A stretch of DNA of 64,000 nt from Gambelia wislizenii (lineage: Eukaryota > Chordata > Lepidosauria > Squamata > Crotaphytidae): NCBI GenBank assembly GCA_030847615.1, contig JAUMIR010000005.1:213016645-213080644 (forward strand). The letters run 5' to 3'. Of the stretch, positions 60,012 to 64,000 are shown piece after piece; position 1 is the stretch's first letter; the number at the start of each line of letters is the position of its first letter. A program made the position numbers and the translations under genes. The notes beneath the pieces were generated by a model that was not told where the DNA came from, searched no databases, and worked only from the letters and a program-made list of their open reading frames with translations.

Positions 60012-60617
60012 TACTATTCTTTTTTTATGTTTAGAACCCCGCTCTATTTCCATATTATTTCTGCTTGATACTAAATTTTCTGTTAAAGAACTCATTCCCA
60101 GGAAGACATCTACTTCATTAACTGAGGTGCTGCTGTATCTGCTTTCTATCTGTGTCCGTTTTGTTATAAACTGCCTTAAATCCTAGTTCTGGGTAAAGGC
60201 AGAATGTCTGGATCCACTACTACTGGTGCTGGTGTTGCTTTTTTAGTATGGTGTAGTCAGGTGGGGGGGGGGAAGGCTGGAGGAGGAATTTGTTTTGGAC
60301 TTGATTCAGCAAACCAGATCAGGACCTACAGAGTCCAGATCAATCCGTTGTGATCTGAATCAAGACTCAGTAATCTGGATTGCCATTCTCCCCCACTGAT
60401 TTGCAGAAGGAAACAAAAGTGTAACTATAACATTTTTTAATTCATCTGCCAAACATTTATAAAAATCATAGATCCTAAAGAGGGGATTGATCCAGCCATA
60501 TGTCATACACAGGGATTTTTTTGTGTGCTAGGCATGTTATTTTTGTGTGCTTGGCATGTTATAAAGCCATCTTTATAAACTGTTCATACTGCTTTTGTCC
60601 TAGCACTTGTTTTCCTA

Positions 60618-61050
60618 GCAGGGCAGGGCATGTTTCTAGGATGGAGGACCATCGCCTCCCAAAAATAGTACTCTACGGTGAACTCACCACGGGTCAGCAT
60701 AGAGGGGCCTCCAAAAAAGCGATACAAGGACTCCCTGAAACAAAATCTCAGGCTTGGCCAAATTGATCACGAACAATGGTCTGCCCTGGCCTCACATCGA
60801 GAGGCATGGAGACGCACTATCCACAATGCTGCAGCCTTATTTGAGAACTCACGCCAAACAAGTCTTGAAGAGAAACGACAACGCAGAAAGAATCACAACC
60901 CAGAAACATCACCCAAGGAGACCTGCTGTGCTTTCTGCAGCCGGACTTGTTTATCTCGGATTGGCCTTTTTAGTCATCAGCACGCTTGCAGAAAGCGCAC
61001 GATGAGTCCTTCCTGAATCTTCGTTTGCGAAGAAAAGCCAGAGAGAGAGA
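60618..61050 (+). mobile_element. Non-LTR retrotransposon 3' end, fourth copy, with C-terminal zinc-finger-like motif
   Basis: It is the same family as 55190. In one frame the C terminus reads CAFCSRTCLSRIGLFSHQHA-C, a Cys-x2-Cys-x12-His-x3-Cys pattern. The 3' end is (AG)n and GT-rich. Confidence 0.75.
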
Positions 61051-61210
61051 GAGTGTGTGTGTTCTCCTAGCACTGCAAAAGCTTCATAAATACCTAGCTC
61101 CCCAACTTCAGCGTTACTTCATATTCAGCAATTCCATTCTCGAAAAGAAAGGGTTAATTTGATTTGAAGCTGGCACAAACCAGTGCAATTGTATCAAGAC
61201 CAGTGATATA

Positions 61211-62648
61211 CAGTTGTCCCTCCACATTCACGGATTTGGCATTCACGGATTTAAGAGCTGGCAAATATAATCTCAGAGCCATTGGCAATAATCTTTGAGA
61301 ACTCCTGGAGAACAGGAGAAGTCCCAGCAGACTGGAGGAGGGCAAACGTTGTCCCCATGTTCAAAAAGGGGAAAAAACAGGATCCCAACAATTATTGTCC
61401 AGTTAGTCTGACATCAGTACCAGGGAAGATCCTAGAGCAGATTATTAAACAGAGAGTCTGTGAACATTTAGAAGGCAATGCCATAATCACAAAAAGTCAA
61501 CATGGGTTTCAGAGAAACAAGTCATGCCAGACTAATCTGATCTCTTTTTTTTTGATAAAACTACCAGCTTGGTAGATGAAGGAAACACTGTGGATATCGT
61601 ATACCTTGATTTCAGTAAGGCCTTTGACAAGGTTCCCCATGACATTCTTGCAAACAAGCTTGTAAAATGTGGGCTAGACAAGTTAACAGTTCAATGGATT
61701 TGTAATTGGTTGACTGGCTGAACCCAAAGGGCCCAGTGGGGTGCCACAAGGTTCGGTCCTGGGCCCAGTGCTATTCAACATCTTTATCAATGACTTGGAT
61801 GAGGGAATTAGGGGCATACTTATCAAATTTGCAGATGACACCAAATTAGGAGGAGTAGCTAATACCCTAGAGGACAGGATCAAAATTCAAAATGACCTGG
61901 ATAGACTGGAGAGCTGGGCCAAAGCTAACAAAATGACATTCAATACGGAGAAATGTAAGGTACTGCACTTAAGGTGAAAGAGAAGTAATAGTGCCGCTCT
62001 ATTCTGCCTTGGTCAGACCTCACCTAGAATACTGTGTCCAGTTCTGGGCACCACAATTAAAAAAGGATATGGACAAACTGGAGCGTGTCCAAAGAAGGGC
62101 GACTAAAATGGTGAAAGGTCTGGAAACGATGCCTTATGAGGATTTGAAGGGGTGTCACGTTGAGGATGGAGCAGGCTTGTTTTCTGCTGCTCCAGAGACT
62201 GGAACACAGAGCAATGGATGCAAGCTCCAGGAACAGAGACTCCACCTCAACATTAGGAGGAACTTTTTGACAGTAAGAGCTGTTCAGCAGTGGAACACAC
62301 TCCCTCAGAGCGTGGTGGGGTCTCCTTCCTTGGAGGTCTTTAAACAGAGGCTGGATGGCCATCTGTTGTGGATGCTTTGATTGTGATTTCCTGTGTGGCA
62401 GGGGGTTGAACTGGATGGCCCTCGTGGTCTCTTCCAACTCTGCAATTCTATGATTCTATAAGTATTCACGGCTTGAAAATATTCTTTAAAAAAATAATAA
62501 ACCAAAAAGCAAACCTTGATTTTGCCCTCTCATATAAGGGACACCATTTTGCTATGCCATTGCATATAATGGGACTTGAGTATTCACGGATTTGGGTATT
62601 CACGGGGGGTCCTGGAACCAAAGCTCAGCAAATGTGAAGGGACAACTG
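61211..62648. mobile_element. Tigger-type MITE split by a CR1 insertion
   Basis: The left end (CAGTTGTCCCTCCACATTCA, 61211-61257) and the remainder (62460-62648, ending GTGAAGGGACAACTG) join into one MITE when the CR1 between is disregarded. TA flanks both outer ends. Confidence 0.8.
61258..62459 (+). mobile_element. CR1 LINE 3' half with reverse transcriptase motifs
   Basis: The translation covers [55 protein letters not shown] and the catalytic FADDTKLGG, then the C terminus and the ATTCTATGATTCTATA tail. Frameshifts lie near 61560 and 61725, and parts are missing near 61980 and 62142. It is the most complete CR1 reverse transcriptase in the window but is not functional. Confidence 0.9.
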
Positions 62649-63064
62649 TATACTGTAGCTTCTAAGGCACACATTAGACAACAGTTCAGCTGCTGCATTT
62701 TGCATGGTGGCTTTTGAATGCTTTTCCTAGCAGCCTTACAGAAAGCATAGCCTCTAGCATTAAAGAAGTCTAGGTGAGAGGAAATAAAGGCATGGATCAC
62801 TGTGGTATACAGTACCTGTACTAAAACATAGTACTTTTCAGAACATAAAGTTAAATTTTTAAAAATATATTTCTGAATACATGTACTGTACTTGGACCAA
62901 GAGAAAAACTAATGAAATAACAGGTCTAAAATAGTCAGTGATAGTGGCTGAAACCTGAACTGCCAAAAACAACAACAACACACAGTTAACGTAAGTACAG
63001 TGTGTAACACAGTCCAAGTTTATGTAAGATTCAGATGAACTTTTAAAAAAATGAATAACAGCAT

Positions 63065-64000
63065 TCTATATTAAAAGTTACAATTTATTTTTAAAAATAC
63101 AGCCAAAATAGAATTTACACTTCTTCAGGTTTCAATACATTTACAGTAGTTATTATACAACAAGACAATACTTGGGACATTCTGATGCACACACTAAAAC
63201 TGAACCACAACAAATGTATACAAAAGTTCAATGGAATGCAGAGGCAATTGATTTCTAGTGAGAGTGAAGAAAAAAATTAGGTTTAACAAATTTATTGACA
63301 CCATTAGGGAGGTGTACAGATGACTTATAGGCAAGATTTAGAACTGATTTATACTTACAAGATCATGGAATACATCATGACGAAAATATATTACAACTGC
63401 ATGTATGATGCATATCTGCACATGTCTAACTGCACACATGCATGTAACTTTCTGGACAAAAAAAAATACATGTTTGTTTCATTATTGTAAAGTGTCTCAT
63501 TTTGAACTATACAAAGATAAATAATTTCCTACTCAATTCAGTTTCAAAAGCCTAATGCATGTTCAAATAACAGAAGGCCTTTTTCATTTGCTTAAAGGCT
63601 ATAGGACTGACTAGTTTAACTAGAACCAGGTATATTACTGTACTATGATCAATACTTAACATCTGGAAGTAAAGTTCAAAACGAGAATTGCCAAAACCTG
63701 TGGGCAACCTGTGATATAGTATATGACTATTTTGTGTTGATGCTAGATTAACTTTTCTATATAGTAATTAACAATTAAGCAGCCTTTAATGAATCTCAAA
63801 GTGCATTTTGGGAAGTGTTGCAAACATACTTTGAAAACATAAATCTGCAGTAAGGAAGGTTCTATAATAATTACTGTTTAGGAAACACTATGTCATGTCA
63901 GTAATACATACATTTCATAATGGTTTATTTACTTACCTGTTTATGAACATTTCAGAAACTCTACCCAGTTTAATCAGAATTGGATTATGAGAACCTGAGA
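63065..64000 (-). other. Repeat-free block, possible 3' UTR of the next gene (NR2C1 candidate)
   Basis: After a repeat-rich stretch, the last ~940 bases lack any interspersed repeat I recognise and are AT-rich, with many TGTA and ATTTA-like motifs. A minus-strand AATAAA sits at 63084-63089 near the left edge, where a transcript from the right would end. NR2C1 normally lies upstream of NDUFA12 in the same orientation. No coding sequence of NR2C1 is visible here, so this rests on gene order alone. Confidence 0.35.
63084..63089 (-). terminator. Candidate polyadenylation signal for a leftward transcript from the right edge
   Basis: TTTATT on the plus strand is AATAAA on the minus strand, at the boundary between the repeat thicket and the unique block that extends to the window end. 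Confidence 0.35.

Overview
The window is vertebrate nuclear DNA. It is gene-poor, with AT-rich single-copy stretches, two CpG islands and dense interspersed repeats. The repeat mix is CR1 and L2 LINEs, L1 ends, Penelope-like ends, tRNA-derived CORE-SINEs, a 5S-rRNA-derived SINE, TA-flanked pogo/Tigger-type MITEs and hAT MITEs with 8-bp target duplications. A rare Ty1/copia fragment is also present. This suggests a non-avian reptile, most plausibly a squamate lizard; the species cannot be read from the sequence.

The one gene I can assign firmly is NDUFA12, an accessory subunit of mitochondrial complex I. It lies on the minus strand with four coding exons at 54770-54682, 49472-49390, 47236-47149 and 41845-41665. 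All junctions follow GT-AG, the phases join exactly, and the product is 146 aa. Its promoter is the CpG island at about 54470-54895, and a polyadenylation signal lies about 70 bases past the stop. A second, larger CpG island (about 12650-14480) contains a possible minus-strand first exon, a short ATG-initiated peptide running into a consensus donor. From the vertebrate gene order TMCC3-NDUFA12-NR2C1, all in one orientation, I infer that this may be a TMCC3 promoter. The repeat-poor right edge (63065-64000), with a minus-strand AATAAA, may be the NR2C1 3' UTR. Both of these assignments are inferences.

Layout: 1-8.4 kb holds Penelope-like, L2, CR1 and L1 debris, including a CR1 split by a 1-kb palindromic MITE. 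A 2.4-kb hAT element carrying other captured repeats lies at 9883-12300, and a second copy lies at about 24707-27073. The CpG island is at 12.6-14.5 kb. The Ty1/copia fragment is at 15.9-18.0 kb. CR1, L2 and an LTR-like piece occupy 19-24 kb. Two related LTRs in opposite orientation lie at 27.6-28.5 and 33.3-34.2 kb. A quieter, mostly unique stretch runs from 34.9 to 41.5 kb. NDUFA12 covers 41.6-54.8 kb. A thicket of MITEs and LINE copies in inverted orientation covers 53.5-57.2 kb and brackets the NDUFA12 first exon. More repeats fill 57-62.7 kb.

I found no convincing new multi-gene system. The most unusual points are the composite hAT element that moved with its captured CR1, MITE and SINE cargo, the nested inverted repeats around the NDUFA12 promoter, two roughly 1-kb palindromic MITEs, and the vertebrate copia fragment.
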